From assembly GCA_020049515.1 (NCBI GenBank), contig JAIFKQ010000012.1, positions 1 through 45,438 on the forward strand: a stretch of DNA of 45,438 bases, in the 5' to 3' direction. Made by a program: the position numbers and the translations under genes. This document shows, piece after piece, positions 17,238 to 25,056 of this stretch (position 1 is its first letter; each line of letters starts with the position of its first letter). The stretch is from Paludibacter sp. GTDB lineage: Bacteria > Bacteroidota > Bacteroidia > Bacteroidales > Paludibacteraceae. A model generated the notes under the pieces. It saw nothing but the letters and a program-made list of their open reading frames with translations, was not told the origin of the DNA and made no database searches.

Positions 17238-17351
17238 ATCTATAACATTTAGTTTTAATTATCAACTATTTATAACCAGAAAAACGGCTTCAAAAAGAAT
17301 ATAAAAAAGCTCATTGAGATAAAACTAAACACGAACCCTAGAACCCGAAAT

Positions 17352-18350
17352 CTAAACCCTTTTCAACCGTGCTACCATCCATTTTCCCAATGCGTACAAT
17401 TTGGGCTTACAAATATACTGAAACCTTCCTAAGTCAAGCAATTCGCCGCCAAATTTGCTTTTAAACTCCCTGACCCCATAATTTTTATCTGGTTTTCCAG
17501 CCCCCATAAAATCAAAACTTGGTATATTATATTGCGTAGCGCACTCTATACCAGCCCAAGTAGCCATCACCGAAGGATAAAATTCTTTTTGCACCGAGTC
17601 ATCACCACACACAAACCATTCATAAAGGCTATTGTTGGGCAATATTACACACGCCATTCCACCTATTACTTTATCCTGATGTTTCACTACCAATAATTTT
17701 CCATGAGGTAAATTCGCTAATTTTTGGAAGAATTCTAATGGAAATAATGGCGTTTTAACTTTAGTTTTATACAGATTTTTCAAACAAAGATAAAAATCGT
17801 CTATATCGCTCGCTTGGGTAGTTTCAGTCCATTTTACGCCAAGTTTTTGAGCAGTCTTCAATTGTCGGCGTTTACTGTCATGCAGTCCTTTGCTGGCTAT
17901 TTCTTTATTGGGCGTTGAAATTAGAATGTCTAAATGACTTTGGTAGCTAAACCCAGCCATTTCAAACGGCTTACGGTGAGCACTATAATTATTGTAGTTT
18001 CTTATTTCAATATAAATTGCTTTGCCTTTAAGGCCATTTGCAGCAGATTGCAACAAATTTTGTATAGCCACATCAGATATTTCTTCACTCAATAAAAGCC
18101 CACCTGGAACAATGGCACGTTTGCTGAAAAAACTTTTAACCAAGCCACCATCTGCAATCACATAGCCACACATAACACCCACCAATTTATCATTTTCCGA
18201 AACAGCATAAAGAAACGGTTTCAAAAAACTAAGCGAAGCATAGAAGTTGTAACATTCGGGAGTCTGAAAAAAAGAAGCAGTGCTATTTCCTTCCACAAGC
18301 TGCATCCATTGAGATAAATCTAGTTGGGATATATTATTGTAAAGATTCAT
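17352..18350 (-). CDS. FemAB/GNAT-like acyltransferase
   Basis: A 332-aa protein with the two-GNAT-lobe look of FemAB-type enzymes. The N-terminal lobe has WMQLVEGNSTASFFQTPECY. A long helix-rich middle contains KRRQLKTAQKLGVKWTETTQ. The C-terminal lobe has KVIGGMACVILPNNSLYEWF and the FDFMGAGKPDKNYGVREFKS KFGGE block characteristic of this group. In Gram-positives such enzymes add amino acids to peptidoglycan precursors; in Bacteroidota they often sit in polysaccharide loci and their acceptors are unknown. No signal peptide was seen, so it is cytoplasmic. Start at 18350 matches the first family-like residues. It may share a transcript with the deacetylase-like gene downstream. Confidence 0.75.
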   Translation of the reverse strand: MNLYNNISQLDLSQWMQLVEGNSTASFFQTPECYNFYASLSFLKPFLYAVSENDKLVGVMCGYVIADGGLVKSFFSKRAIVPGGLLLSEEISDVAIQNLLQSAANGLKGKAIYIEIRNYNNYSAHRKPFEMAGFSYQSHLDILISTPNKEIASKGLHDSKRRQLKTAQKLGVKWTETTQASDIDDFYLCLKNLYKTKVKTPLFPLEFFQKLANLPHGKLLVVKHQDKVIGGMACVILPNNSLYEWFVCGDDSVQKEFYPSVMATWAGIECATQYNIPSFDFMGAGKPDKNYGVREFKSKFGGELLDLGRFQYICKPKLYALGKWMVARLKRV

Positions 18351-19008
18351 TTTTTATGGACTTGAATTTATTTTTCAAACTATTTTCGATAATTTATTTA
18401 TTATGATTTCACAAACTACAATTCATTGAGTCCACTCCGATATGTATTTTTTTTAACGCTAAGACGCTAAGTTGTAATGACGCAAAGAAAAATATAGCCT
18501 GCCTATCAGAACTTTACGTCTTTGTGTCTTTGCGCACTTTGCGTTCAAAAAATTAAAAAATCGACTTATCGGAGCAGACTCAAATAATTCGTTTTATAAT
18601 TTCAATAGTTTGTTATAAAAAAGATTTTTTGAAATTAGATTTAAGCCAGTTTAAATTAGCTATTAACTTGTTGGATATAAGCAAATTATTCACTTTTATA
18701 ACAACCATTATATTAAGAACTTGTAGTAAATCAAAATGTGAATTTAATCTAATGTTGAATTGTCTGCACCTTCATTTTTAATCGACAAATATAACCATTT
18801 ATCGTCGAATATCAGATAACTTGTAACAGATATATCAATGTTTATGCATTTAAAACTATAAAGTTAATCCAAAAAATACACTTATCTATTTCGGTTACAT
18901 ATCTGAAAAATCAAGCTAATAATATGCAATTATCTCAATTTTTTTCCCCTTTTGGAAAAAAACCACTTCAATTGTATTAATGACTCCTTACTCCCACCCA
19001 ACTAAAAA
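18351..19008. other. 658-bp spacer holding repeat copy 1
   Basis: AT-rich spacer between two minus-strand genes. It contains the terminal-inverted-repeat element at 18428-18581. The remaining sequence (18582-19008) shows no gene, terminator or promoter box that I could support. Confidence 0.5.
18428..18581 (+). repeat. Terminal-inverted-repeat (MITE-like) element, copy 1
   Basis: A 154-bp element bounded by GAGTCCACTCCGATA on the left and the imperfect inverse TATCGGAGCAGACTC on the right. Inside are AACGCTAAGACGCTAAG, ACGCAAAG, CTTTACGTCTTTGTGTCTTT and GCGTTCAAAAA blocks, which are themselves partly complementary, so the transcript would fold on itself. Copy 2 at 39030-39181 is the same element in the opposite orientation. 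It has no coding capacity. Confidence 0.8.
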
Positions 19009-19731
19009 TTAATCGAAAAGATACTTCAAATAACGCTCTGGCGAGTTCAAAAAATCTTTGGTAAGTTTGTATGGTTCAGTATCTTTGTATGCAATTTGGG
19101 TGATGGTATTGTTGTCGAAAGACAGGATAGTAGCACCCGGGTAACTCAACAGAATAGGCGAATGAGTGGCAATAATTAATTGCGCTTCGCCAGATGTATT
19201 AAGTTCATGGATAATAGATAAAAACGACAACTGCCTTTGTGGCGATAAAGCGGCCTCTGGTTCATCTAACAAATAAATACCTTGCTCAAAGCGGTTTGTG
19301 AAAAGCGACAGGAACGATTCACCGTGTGACTGCTCGTGCAATGACCTGCCGCCATAGGTAGAAAAAACATTGTCGCCAAATTCCTTAGCCAAATCGTCGA
19401 TGTGTGTTGCAAAATTGAAAAAACTTTCGGCTCGCATAAAAAAACCTTGGTTCACTTTTAGCGACCAACTAAGCCTCAAAAAATCGCTCAATCCTGACTC
19501 TGTTTCTGCAAATTTATATAAATTATTTCTATTGCCACCCGAGAGGTTAAACTCGCATTTTTCCGCAATGGCTTCTAAGAGAGTTGATTTTCCAGATCCA
19601 TTCTCGCCCACAAAAAAAGTCACATTCGATTTGAAGTTAAGATTTATACCTTCCGCAAAAATGGGAAGTGTAAATGGAAATTCGTTCGGAAATGCAGCGT
19701 CTTTTGTAAATACTTTGTTTAAAAATGGCAT
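19009..19731 (-). CDS. Stand-alone AAA/ABC-type ATPase (COG3910-like)
   Basis: A 240-aa ATPase with Walker A GENGSGKST (residues 42-50), an SHGES signature-like motif (135-139), Walker B GIYLLDEPEAAL (151-162) and switch histidine H190 in IATHSP. The fold is of the SMC/RecF-type 'predicted ATPase' class rather than a transporter. The opening PNEFPFTLPIFAEGINLNFK is typical. Such proteins can be housekeeping or belong to defence modules with a nuclease partner; no partner lies next to it here, so no defence role is claimed. A TACATTTG box is found 124 bp upstream on the minus strand. Confidence 0.8.
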   Translation of the reverse strand: MPFLNKVFTKDAAFPNEFPFTLPIFAEGINLNFKSNVTFFVGENGSGKSTLLEAIAEKCEFNLSGGNRNNLYKFAETESGLSDFLRLSWSLKVNQGFFMRAESFFNFATHIDDLAKEFGDNVFSTYGGRSLHEQSHGESFLSLFTNRFEQGIYLLDEPEAALSPQRQLSFLSIIHELNTSGEAQLIIATHSPILLSYPGATILSFDNNTITQIAYKDTEPYKLTKDFLNSPERYLKYLFD

Positions 19732-19854
19732 AAGAAGCTTATTAAAGTTTGGTAATTCTTTGACAATTTATTGGTAGCCAAATCAGTAAGTCGTTTATTG
19801 TTTTGAAACACCCAAAACTGCATCTAATAAAAATTCAAATCAATAATAAAATTG

Positions 19855-19862
19855 CAAATGTA
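19855..19862 (-). promoter_or_regulatory. Putative -7 box (TACATTTG) for the AAA ATPase gene
   Basis: Minus-strand match identical to the box used before the ABC ATPase at 9548. It is 124 bp from the start codon and the -33 element is unclear. Confidence 0.4.
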
Positions 19863-20027
19863 GTAAAAAATGTATGCTAGTAAAATTTTTTTTGAAGTGT
19901 AGAACAAGATATTAACAACACCAGCAATTCATTTTAACTATACTACATTGAAGGAAAAAACTAACCCTAGTTTTATATTGTTAACAAACCTAGCATGCAA
20001 AACTGTGTTTTTCGTGTTTTATGAGCT

Positions 20028-20061
20028 AAAAAAAAGCGTCTATATAATTTATATAGACGCT
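20028..20061 (-). terminator. Terminator of the truncated tRNA-Ser unit
   Basis: A perfect 13-bp stem (20035-20061, AGCGTCTATATAA arm, one-base centre) followed on the minus strand by a run of eight T residues. Confidence 0.85.
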
Positions 20062-20078
20062 CTAACTAGCTGATTTAC

Positions 20079-20151
20079 TGGCGGAAGCTACGAGATTCGA
20101 ACTCGTGGTACGGTTGCCCGTACGTCAGTTTAGCAAACTGGTGGTTTCAGC
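20079..20151 (-). pseudogene. 5'-truncated tRNA-Ser(GCU)
   Basis: Reading the minus strand, the sequence runs from the D-loop (CTGAAACCACC) through the rest of a tRNA-Ser. The anticodon loop TTGCTAA has its GCT anticodon at 20132-20134. A long variable arm GTACGG-GCAA-CCGTAC follows, then the T arm ACGAG-TTCGAAT-CTCGT, the acceptor 3' strand AGCTTCC, discriminator G and an encoded CCA. The matching 5' acceptor strand (GGAAGCT) and the 5' half of the D arm are absent. The outer anticodon-stem pair is a C-A mismatch. Directly in their place is a complete promoter (TTTG - 20 bp - TATCTTTG), and a terminator follows, so the fragment is probably transcribed. It cannot form an acceptor stem, so it is unlikely to be a working tRNA. 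Confidence 0.85.
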
Positions 20152-20182
20152 AAAGATAGAAAAGACTTTTCAATTAGCCAAA
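20151..20182 (-). promoter_or_regulatory. Complete promoter abutting the truncated tRNA-Ser
   Basis: On the minus strand TTTG (20179-20182), a 20-bp spacer and TATCTTTG (20151-20158). The box ends exactly where tRNA homology begins (D-loop), so transcription would start inside the tRNA remnant. Confidence 0.7.
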
Positions 20183-20316
20183 CCATTTCTTTTATTTCCA
20201 TTTTTTTATTTACAAATATAATTTTAAAGAATAGACTTTCTGTATATTAGACTTGAAAAATGTAATAAAAATAATTGCTTTTTGTTTCTACTTTTATTAA
20301 TGTCAAAACTTATGCT

Positions 20317-20324
20317 TATTTTTG
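20317..20324 (+). promoter_or_regulatory. -7 box (TATTTTTG) that sets the mltG start
   Basis: A TAnnTTTG match inside the longest frame, which opens at a TTG at 20275. It lies upstream of the ATG at 20362, which is therefore preferred. Confidence 0.6.
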
Positions 20325-20361
20325 CACACAGATTATAAACTTATTGTATATCAATTTTAGA

Positions 20362-21417
20362 ATGAAAATGACTAAAAAACAAACAAATCACACTAATTAT
20401 TTGAAAAAGTACATTAAATGGACTGTATATCTATCCATTAGCATTTTTGTTTATTTGGCATATATATTATTTATGCCAAATATTTTTACCAAAGCTGGTG
20501 AGAAGTCATATTTATGTATCCCAGATAGCAGTTCCTTTGGCGATGTGGTAAATTTATTGGAAAGGGAATCTAAAGTAACTAATACATTGGCTTTTAAACA
20601 AGTTTCGATTTTGCTTCAGTATAGTGAAAAGATTCGTTCTGGACGTTACGAAATTAAATCGGGCATGAATAACTTTCAATTAATTAGGATATTGCGTAGT
20701 GGTCGACAAACCCCTGTAAAGCTTTCCTTCAATAATATACGCACAAAACAGCAATTGGCAGCGAGATTAGGAATGCAATTGATGGCCGATTCTACTAGTA
20801 TTCTAAATTTGTTAAATGATTCTGCATTTTTGTCATTGTATAATTTGAATCCAAACACTTCTATTTCCCTTTTTATACCCAATACCTACGAAGTTTTTTG
20901 GAACATAACTGCAGAAGAGCTATTTTCAAGGATGAACAAGGAATATTCTGCTTTTTGGACTGATGAGAGAAAAGCCAAAGCAGCAGCTATTCCATTAACC
21001 CAAACTGAAGTTAGCTCGTTAGCATCGATAGTAGAAGAGGAAACTAATAATAAAACCGACCGCCCAATGGTAGCTGGACTGTATATCAATCGATTAAGAA
21101 TTAAAATGCCCTTGCAAGCTGATCCTACCGTAAAATTTGCTTTGGGTGATTTTAGCATTAAGAGGATACTTTTTGGACATTTACGCACCAATTCTCCCTT
21201 CAACACTTACCAAAATATTGGTTTACCTCCCGGACCTATCAGAGTGGCTACTTCCAATGGTATTGATGCAGTACTAAACTATAGCCATCACAATTATATT
21301 TTTATGTGTGCTTCCGAAACGTTAAATGGGGAACACAAATTTGCTGTATCGTGGGAAGAACACAAAATAAATGCTGCAAAATACCAGAAAGAACTCAATG
21401 TTAGAAAAATATTTTAA
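20362..21417 (+). CDS. mltG: Endolytic transglycosylase MltG (YceG-like)
   Basis: A membrane-anchored enzyme that cleaves nascent glycan strands and so ends peptidoglycan chain growth. The 351-aa protein has a short cytoplasmic tail and one N-terminal helix (about residues 17-38). A LysM-like periplasmic region follows, then the YceG catalytic domain. The active-site glutamate is E225 in SLASIVEEETNNKTDR. QADPTVKFALGD and GLPPGPI are the other hallmark motifs. The frame opens earlier (TTG at 20275), but that part overlaps the -7 box, so the ATG at 20362 is used. It is divergent from the truncated tRNA-Ser unit. Confidence 0.94.
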   Translation: MKMTKKQTNHTNYLKKYIKWTVYLSISIFVYLAYILFMPNIFTKAGEKSYLCIPDSSSFGDVVNLLERESKVTNTLAFKQVSILLQYSEKIRSGRYEIKSGMNNFQLIRILRSGRQTPVKLSFNNIRTKQQLAARLGMQLMADSTSILNLLNDSAFLSLYNLNPNTSISLFIPNTYEVFWNITAEELFSRMNKEYSAFWTDERKAKAAAIPLTQTEVSSLASIVEEETNNKTDRPMVAGLYINRLRIKMPLQADPTVKFALGDFSIKRILFGHLRTNSPFNTYQNIGLPPGPIRVATSNGIDAVLNYSHHNYIFMCASETLNGEHKFAVSWEEHKINAAKYQKELNVRKIF

Positions 21418-21788
21418 GTGTTTCTAATAATGCTCCTACTCCATTTCTGCTAATATTATTAGATGTTAAATCTCGATTAACGTCCTGAAAAAAATTGCTC
21501 TAATCGTCATGGAACCACTGTTTCTTGTTTCTGTTTGAAGCACATTGATTAGTTTATATTTAACACAATTCCATATAAAACGACCTAATTATTTATTGTA
21601 TTTAATTACAAAACCTTAAAAAATAAGTTTCTAATAAAATAATTGTATCAAAATATATCTTTGAAAACTAAGGACTTTTCTATATAATATAGCAGTACAA
21701 TCTCATTTTGTTCCAAAAATATTCTATCAAACTCGATGTCAATAAAAAAAATGTAGTATTTTTACATCGAAATAAAAACAGTAAAATT
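21418..21788. other. 371-bp spacer upstream of the PRiA4_ORF3-like gene
   Basis: AT-rich. A weak inverted repeat (CTAATAAT / ATTATTAG, 21424-21461) follows mltG but lacks a T tract. A TATTTTTA sequence at 21757-21764, one base off the -7 consensus, precedes the ATG at 21789. Nothing else was seen. Confidence 0.4.
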
Positions 21789-22349
21789 ATGGTCTATAAA
21801 TTCACAATGCTATCCGATGAGATAGATGATTTTGTTCGGGTAGTATCTATTGACTCCGAAGCAAAATTTATTGATTTGCATAATGCCATTCTCGATTCAG
21901 TGAATTTCGAGAAAAACCAGATGACATCTTTTTTTATCTGCAATGAAAATTGGGAAAAAGGACAAGAGGTAACTTTGGTTGAAATGGAGTCGAGCTCTGA
22001 ATACGACAATCTTACAATGGACGAAACGACCTTGGAAGAATTATTAACAGATGAAAATCAAAAAATACTCTATGTATTTGATATGATGTCTGATAGGGTT
22101 TTCTTTATTGAGTTAACAGAAATTATTCCGTTAAAGAATCTAAAGAATGCTGTTTGCCTTACTTCCCAAGGTGACGCTCCTGAGCAAATAATGATTGACG
22201 ACGGAATTTTGGTAGTTCCTAAGGCAACTACAATAGATGAGAATTTTTATGGTGATGAGGATTACGAACTAGACGAATTGGACGAGGAAGGTTTTGGTGA
22301 AATGAACTTTGATGATAGTAGTTTGTTTGCTGAAGATCCAAAATTTTAA
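21789..22349 (+). CDS. PRiA4_ORF3-like (IS1096 passenger TnpR-like) protein
   Basis: A 186-aa acidic protein of the plasmid pRiA4b ORF3-like family (Pfam PRiA4_ORF3). Despite the family name there is no transposon here; this gene commonly stands before miaA in Bacteroidota, as I recall. The N-terminal domain VYKFTMLSDEIDDFVRVVSI, followed by FIDLHNAILDSVNF, is typical. The tail is extremely acidic (GDEDYELDELDEEGFGEMNF). Function unknown. The frame opens at a TTG at 21708, but the region before 21789 contains a near-consensus -7 box and does not resemble the family, so the ATG at 21789 is used. A terminator-like hairpin separates it from miaA. Confidence 0.8.
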   Translation: MVYKFTMLSDEIDDFVRVVSIDSEAKFIDLHNAILDSVNFEKNQMTSFFICNENWEKGQEVTLVEMESSSEYDNLTMDETTLEELLTDENQKILYVFDMMSDRVFFIELTEIIPLKNLKNAVCLTSQGDAPEQIMIDDGILVVPKATTIDENFYGDEDYELDELDEEGFGEMNFDDSSLFAEDPKF

Positions 22350-22360
22350 GCCAAAAAATT

Positions 22361-22383
22361 GCCTCTAGCCTTTAAAGGGGAAT
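22361..22383. repeat. CCTCTAGCCTTTAAAGGGGAA motif
   Basis: Second clear member of the motif seen at 6797-6820, again directly after a stop codon. TTTAAAGGGG extends the inverted symmetry of the other copy. Confidence 0.4.
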
Positions 22384-22437
22384 AATAGAGATTGCTAAAT
22401 TTAGGTCTAAATAATTATATAACAACATATTAAATAG

Positions 22438-22477
22438 AAGACAGAAGATAAGTTTATTTTCTGTCTTTTCTTTTTTT
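22438..22477 (+). terminator. Terminator between the PRiA4_ORF3-like gene and miaA
   Basis: A perfect 9-bp stem AAGACAGAA / TTCTGTCTT (22438-22446 with 22459-22467) with a 12-base loop, followed by TTCTTTTTTT. It sits 33 bp before the miaA ATG. Confidence 0.75.
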
Positions 22478-22509
22478 ATTGCCTACTTTTTTAATCAGAA
22501 TTTTTAATA

Positions 22510-23496
22510 ATGGAAGAATCGAACTATCAACTATCAACTGTCATCCCGATAGCTATCGGGAGTCAACCAAACAAGACTTTACTGGTTATTCTTGGTCCAA
22601 CTGGTGTGGGAAAAACGAATATCAGTCTTCGATTGGCGGAGTATTTTGGTTGTCCGATTGTATCTTCCGATTCACGCCAATTTTATCGTGAGTTGAAAAT
22701 TGGTACAGCTGCTCCGACCGTGACCCAACTTAAACGAGTGAAACACTATTTTATAGGTTCACATTCCATTTTCGACGAATACAATGCGGGTCAATATGAG
22801 CAAGATAGCATACTATTACTAGATCAATTATTTAAAGAAAATGATGTGGTAATGTTGGTAGGTGGCTCAATGATGTATATAGATGCGGTTTGCAATGGTA
22901 TGGATGATATACCAACTGTGGATGCTCATACGCGTGAATTTTGGCAAAAGCAATTTGCTGATTATGGATTGGAATTTATCCAAAATGAACTTAAAATACG
23001 CGATCCAAAACATTATGAACAAGTTGACATTCAGAACCCTAAACGAATTATGCATGCTCTGGAAATTTGCAGTATGACTGGAAAGCCCTATTCCAATTTG
23101 CGAACTGGGGAACGAAAAAAGCGAAATTTCAATGTTTTAAAAGTTGGATTGAATAGACCACGCCCTGAACTTTATGAAAGAATTAACGAACGAGTGGACG
23201 AAATGATGGCTGAAGGATTGCTCAACGAAGCAAAGCAGTTTTACGCGCACAAGCAACTTAACACTTTAAATACAGTTGGTTACAAAGAATTATTTGAGTA
23301 TTTTGATGGCAACTGGACCCTCGATTTTGCAGTGAATATGATAAAACAAGACTCGCGTAGATATGCAAAGCGACAACTTACTTGGTTTAATCGTGACAAG
23401 GAAATTCGTTGGTTTTTACCACAAGAAGAGGAAAATATATTAAACTTTGTGGGCGAAATAATTCCAAAGAGGTTGAAGTTTAGGTCTGAAACCTAA
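22510..23496 (+). CDS. miaA: tRNA dimethylallyltransferase MiaA, with repeat-derived N-terminal extension
   Basis: MiaA transfers a dimethylallyl group to A37 of tRNAs that read UNN codons. The 328-aa protein has the P-loop GPTGVGKT (residues 29-36), the catalytic [19 protein letters not shown] segment, [10 protein letters not shown] and the C-terminal [13 protein letters not shown] and [11 protein letters not shown]. The core is intact. The first 22 or so residues are unusual. Codons 5-11 are three tandem AACTATC/AACTGTC heptamers. Codons 12-18 are a perfect TCCCGATAGCTATCGGGA palindrome, a repeat found elsewhere only in spacers. No later in-frame ATG/GTG/TTG precedes the P-loop, so the extension must be translated unless a non-standard start is used. 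Confidence 0.95.
   Translation: MEESNYQLSTVIPIAIGSQPNKTLLVILGPTGVGKTNISLRLAEYFGCPIVSSDSRQFYRELKIGTAAPTVTQLKRVKHYFIGSHSIFDEYNAGQYEQDSILLLDQLFKENDVVMLVGGSMMYIDAVCNGMDDIPTVDAHTREFWQKQFADYGLEFIQNELKIRDPKHYEQVDIQNPKRIMHALEICSMTGKPYSNLRTGERKKRNFNVLKVGLNRPRPELYERINERVDEMMAEGLLNEAKQFYAHKQLNTLNTVGYKELFEYFDGNWTLDFAVNMIKQDSRRYAKRQLTWFNRDKEIRWFLPQEEENILNFVGEIIPKRLKFRSET
22522..22561 (+). repeat. Heptamer tandem repeat plus palindrome inside miaA
   Basis: AACTATC x2 and AACTGTC (22522-22542), then the perfect 18-bp palindrome TCCCGATAGCTATCGGGA (22544-22561). Together they encode residues 5-18 of MiaA without breaking the frame. Confidence 0.85.
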
Positions 23497-23907
23497 AACC
23501 AAAATAAGGAATAGAAAGCATCCTTATCAAAAGGAGGTTATAAATACGGGGATTTTGAAAATACTTCATCTGTTTTTTTGTCTCTTAATTCACACAAAGT
23601 GACTTAAAAACTTGCAAAAAAAAACGACGTAATTATTGATAGCTTTTTTGGGGAATTTATATTTAATTTGAAAACGAAATAAGTTGCTTATATACAACAC
23701 TTAAATGTTATTTGCTTACATGAATAATTATAAACTCAGTAATTCTACTTTGCCAAATTAAAGAATTAACCACAATCCGAAAAGTCGGATTCTTCCATAG
23801 GCTCAATAGAAAATATAAATCAAAGAAAAAAGGTCACAATAGACAAATACCTATTCCGACAAAGCGGAATCTTTGTTCGGTATTTTAAGACTTAATACAC
23901 TAAAATT

Positions 23908-23925
23908 ATGCTGAAAGCATTTTTT
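23908..23925 (+). terminator. Terminator-like hairpin in the miaA-HAD spacer
   Basis: ATGCT-GAA-AGCAT followed by a T run. The stem is short (5 bp). It lies inside a larger inverted repeat and about 410 bp from the nearest upstream gene, so it may end a small RNA rather than the miaA message. Confidence 0.4.
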
Positions 23926-24249
23926 CTATTGTGAACTATTGCTTTCCCGATAGCTATTCCCGAAATGTCGGGACAAGCTGGGATGGTTTAAATATTTTCA
24001 AGTTTTATTTTGGTAAAGTAAAAGTAAACAAAGTATTATACAAAAAGATAGGTTTCTAATCAAATACGATAAGTATATATATTAAAATCACAGTCAACTT
24101 ATTTTTTATAATTTTTAAATTTAAGGTATAACTGCCTGATAATTTGAATATCAGTATAAGTCATATAGGCTTTACCCCCACATAAGTAATTTCTCATATT
24201 TTTTAAACATTAAGCCATTTAAAAAAGGTATGAATAGTGCTAAAATGCT

Positions 24250-24257
24250 TATCTTTG
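24250..24257 (+). promoter_or_regulatory. -7 box (TATCTTTG) that decides the HAD start
   Basis: It lies inside the longest frame, which opens at the GTG at 24237. The ATG at 24276 follows with a leader of about a dozen bases. Confidence 0.65.
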
Positions 24258-24275
24258 CAGAAAAAAAGCATTTAT

Positions 24276-25004
24276 ATGTATTCAAAAGAAATAGAAGAAT
24301 TTATTCAACAAAATAAGTATCCAAATTTCAGTCCCAAAGCCATTTTTTTTGATATGGATGGCGTACTTTTCGATTCAATGAAACACCATGCCAATGCGTG
24401 GGTTAAAGCATTGCACAAAATGGGATTACCATTTACAGAATATGAGGCTTATATGAATGAGGGACGTACAGGAGCTTCCACTATAGATGGTGTATTTGTA
24501 AAAACCCACGGCAGAATTGCTACCGAAGAGGAGAAAAATAATATCTATCGATTAAAATCAGAACTTTTTGAGGCGTCTGGCAAAACCGAACAAATAGCTT
24601 TTGCATTGGAATTATTGGAAAAAGTGAAAGCTCAAAATTTGGAGATATTCGTGGTAACAGGTTCTGGTCAAGCAAGTTTGTTGGATAATTTAGAACATAA
24701 TTTTCCACAAATATTTCACAAAGAAAAAATGGTTACTGCTTTTGATGTTCAACATGGCAAACCACATCCTGAGCCCTATTTAATGGCTTTGAAAAAATCG
24801 GGTGTACAGCCTTGGGAAGTAGTGGTGATTGAAAATGCTCCGTTGGGCGTTGAATCTGCTACCGAAGCTGGACTTTTCACTATTGGCATCAATACAGGAC
24901 CGTTGGACCCTAAAGTCCTGTCGGACAGTGGTGCAAATATAGTGCTGAGTGGAATGGAAGAATTGTATGATCGTTGGAATAAATTTAGCGAAAACTGGTC
25001 ATAA
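24276..25004 (+). CDS. HAD-superfamily hydrolase (beta-phosphoglucomutase-like)
   Basis: A 243-aa cytoplasmic HAD phosphatase or mutase. Motif I is FFDMDGVLFDS, with nucleophile D26 and acid/base D28. A helical cap follows. Motif II is in VVTGSG, and motif III and IV residues lie in KPHPEPYLMAL and VIENAPLGVESATEAG. The substrate cannot be read from the motifs. It sits 52 bp before hisD with no terminator between, so it may be cotranscribed with hisD-hisC; a histidinol-phosphate phosphatase role is possible but unproven. The start is moved from the GTG at 24237 to the ATG at 24276 because the promoter box occupies the intervening DNA. Confidence 0.88.
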   Translation: MYSKEIEEFIQQNKYPNFSPKAIFFDMDGVLFDSMKHHANAWVKALHKMGLPFTEYEAYMNEGRTGASTIDGVFVKTHGRIATEEEKNNIYRLKSELFEASGKTEQIAFALELLEKVKAQNLEIFVVTGSGQASLLDNLEHNFPQIFHKEKMVTAFDVQHGKPHPEPYLMALKKSGVQPWEVVVIENAPLGVESATEAGLFTIGINTGPLDPKVLSDSGANIVLSGMEELYDRWNKFSENWS

Positions 25005-25056
25005 TCGAATTAGAATTTACAAAAATAATTTCTAAACAACTGAAAATTAAAGCTGT

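Larger units (their letters stand above)
19732..20361. other. 630-bp spacer with tRNA-Ser remnant unit and divergent promoters
   Basis: Contains, on the minus strand, the ATPase promoter box (19855-19862), a terminator (20028-20061), a truncated tRNA-Ser (20079-20151) and a full promoter (20151-20182). On the plus strand it contains the mltG -7 box (20317-20324). No protein gene is evident. Confidence 0.6.
23497..24275. other. 779-bp spacer with several inverted repeats
   Basis: No gene was found. Structures are the hairpin AATCCGA-AAAG-TCGGATT (23774-23791), ATTCCG-ACAAAG-CGGAAT (23853-23870), the arms TCACAATAG (23834-23842) and CTATTGTGA (23926-23934), a terminator-like hairpin (23908-23925), and a variant of the CCCGATAGCTAT palindrome family (23945-23973). 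The right end holds the promoter box of the HAD gene. Confidence 0.55.

Noticed and set aside
19009-19731. Defence-system ATPase
   Set aside because: No nuclease, reverse transcriptase or other effector gene is adjacent, and COG3910-like ATPases occur alone in many genomes.
20079-20151. Integration (att) site of a mobile element at the tRNA-Ser remnant
   Set aside because: Neighbouring genes are core genes, no integrase is present, and the adjoining promoter is better explained by a small deletion. Kept only as an alternative.
21789-22349. Transposon function suggested by the name 'IS1096 passenger TnpR-like'
   Set aside because: No transposase or terminal repeats nearby, and the gene is a usual neighbour of miaA in Bacteroidota.
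23545-23560. Shine-Dalgarno-like AAAGGAGG near 23530
   Set aside because: No start codon or frame follows at a suitable distance; it lies in the empty miaA-HAD spacer.
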